From the NCBI RefSeq assembly GCF_020736845.1, contig NZ_JAFFQR010000064.1:1-64000 (forward strand): a stretch of DNA of 64,000 nucleotides, in the 5' to 3' direction. The notes below the pieces were generated by a model, which made no database searches, was not told the DNA's origin, and worked only from the letters and a program-made list of their open reading frames with translations. The position numbers were made by a program, and so were the translations under genes. The DNA is from Paenibacillus farraposensis (lineage in GTDB: Bacteria > Bacillota > Bacilli > Paenibacillales > Paenibacillaceae). This document shows positions 63,626-64,000 of the stretch, piece after piece; position 1 is the first letter of the stretch; each line of letters opens with the position of its first letter.

Positions 63626-64000
63626 TCAGCCCATAATACATCCAAGCCAAACCGCCAGCGGTACCAGCAGCAGCTGTGCAAGCATGGTACCTGCCAAACG
63701 CGAGATGATCATCCAGCCGTACATGTTGTTCATCCGATTTAAAGGCAGCTCCCCACGCAGCGTTTTTTCCGACAAAACAGCCAAACGTGGATCAATTAAC
63801 AGGGTCAACAGTACCGTTGCCATCCCATTGATTAGACCTGACGACATGGACATGGCCGTGCCTTGAGCGGGCCACAAGTATGAGGCGTACAAGGCAGAGA
63901 CCACTCCCGTCGTATAAATCGCGGTAACCGTCATATTCAGCACAATAAGGCGTTTCGGTTTTGCTCCGCTTAACAGTGAGGCAAGCATGGACCAGGTAGG
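63626..64000 (-). CDS. amj: Amj-type lipid II flippase, 5' end outside window
   Basis: The frame is open to the right edge, so only the C-terminal 124 residues are seen. It carries membrane helices (LIVLNMTVTAIYTTGVVSALYASYL in two parts, then MATVLLTLLIDPRL and AGTMLAQLLLVPLAVWL), and INGMATVLLTLLIDPRLAVLSEKTLRG matches the Amj (YdaH, DUF2837) family. Amj is an alternate lipid II flippase in B. subtilis, induced when MurJ is missing. The assignment rests on this C-terminal part. Confidence 0.75.
   Translation of the reverse strand, partial: PTWSMLASLLSGAKPKRLIVLNMTVTAIYTTGVVSALYASYLWPAQGTAMSMSSGLINGMATVLLTLLIDPRLAVLSEKTLRGELPLNRMNNMYGWMIISRLAGTMLAQLLLVPLAVWLGCIMG

Overview
The window looks like a chromosomal segment of a spore-forming Paenibacillus, probably of the P. 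polymyxa type. Three things point there: it encodes Spo0A, SpoIVB and all eight SpoIIIA proteins; the order argR-recN-spoIVB-spo0A, dxs-ispA-xseBA-folD-nusB, accBC and efp-yqhT-yqhR-yqhQ-yqhP-yqhO-mntR follows the Bacillus subtilis yqh/yqi/yqx region; and proteins such as the GHL10 glycosidase with a copper-amine-oxidase-like repeat are typical of the genus. This assignment rests on recognising protein families, not on a database search. Nearly all core genes lie on the minus strand.

Bases 1-4700 are an AT-rich accessory strip. It holds an XRE/TPR regulator cut by the window edge, a serine recombinase with several lesions, a small hypothetical gene, an orphan HicB-type antitoxin, a membrane-anchored Mrr-like nuclease, a secreted-protein gene broken by two frameshifts, and the N-terminal stub of a tyrosine recombinase. 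It reads as a decaying mobile-element remnant next to spo0A.

Bases 4800-31900 are the conserved core: sporulation control (spo0A, spoIVB), DNA repair (recN, xseAB), arginine control (argR), isoprenoids (dxs, ispA), folate (folD), nusB, an Asp23/AmaP envelope module, acetyl-CoA carboxylase subunits (accBC), the spoIIIAA-AH operon of the forespore channel, lysC (with an internal start that has its own ribosome-binding site), efp and the yqhT-P group. Bases 32000-42100 carry a patatin-like phospholipase, a GHL10 glycosidase, mntR, ccdA, metG behind a T-box leader, yidD, zur and a large secreted repeat protein.

Bases 42300-49400 are an anaerobic fermentation block: pflA, pflB, adhE and fnr, with four FNR/Rex-like palindromes in the pflB and adhE/fnr upstream regions. 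Bases 49400-60600 are carbohydrate and accessory genes: a five-gene ThuA / Gfo-Idh-MocA / sugar-isomerase operon divergent from an AraC regulator, a GH51 arabinofuranosidase with a cre site, and a Gfo/Idh gene broken by deletion. The right end has terC behind a yybP-ykoY manganese riboswitch with two successive terminators, a TVP38 membrane protein, a fused msrAB and a partial amj gene.

I found no tRNA, rRNA, CRISPR array or intact insertion sequence. The observations most worth following up are the ThuA/oxidoreductase/isomerase operon (possibly a 3-keto-glycoside pathway), the decayed island with its regulator and inverted repeat, the two-terminator manganese leader, and the hairpin that hides the ribosome-binding site of the patatin gene.
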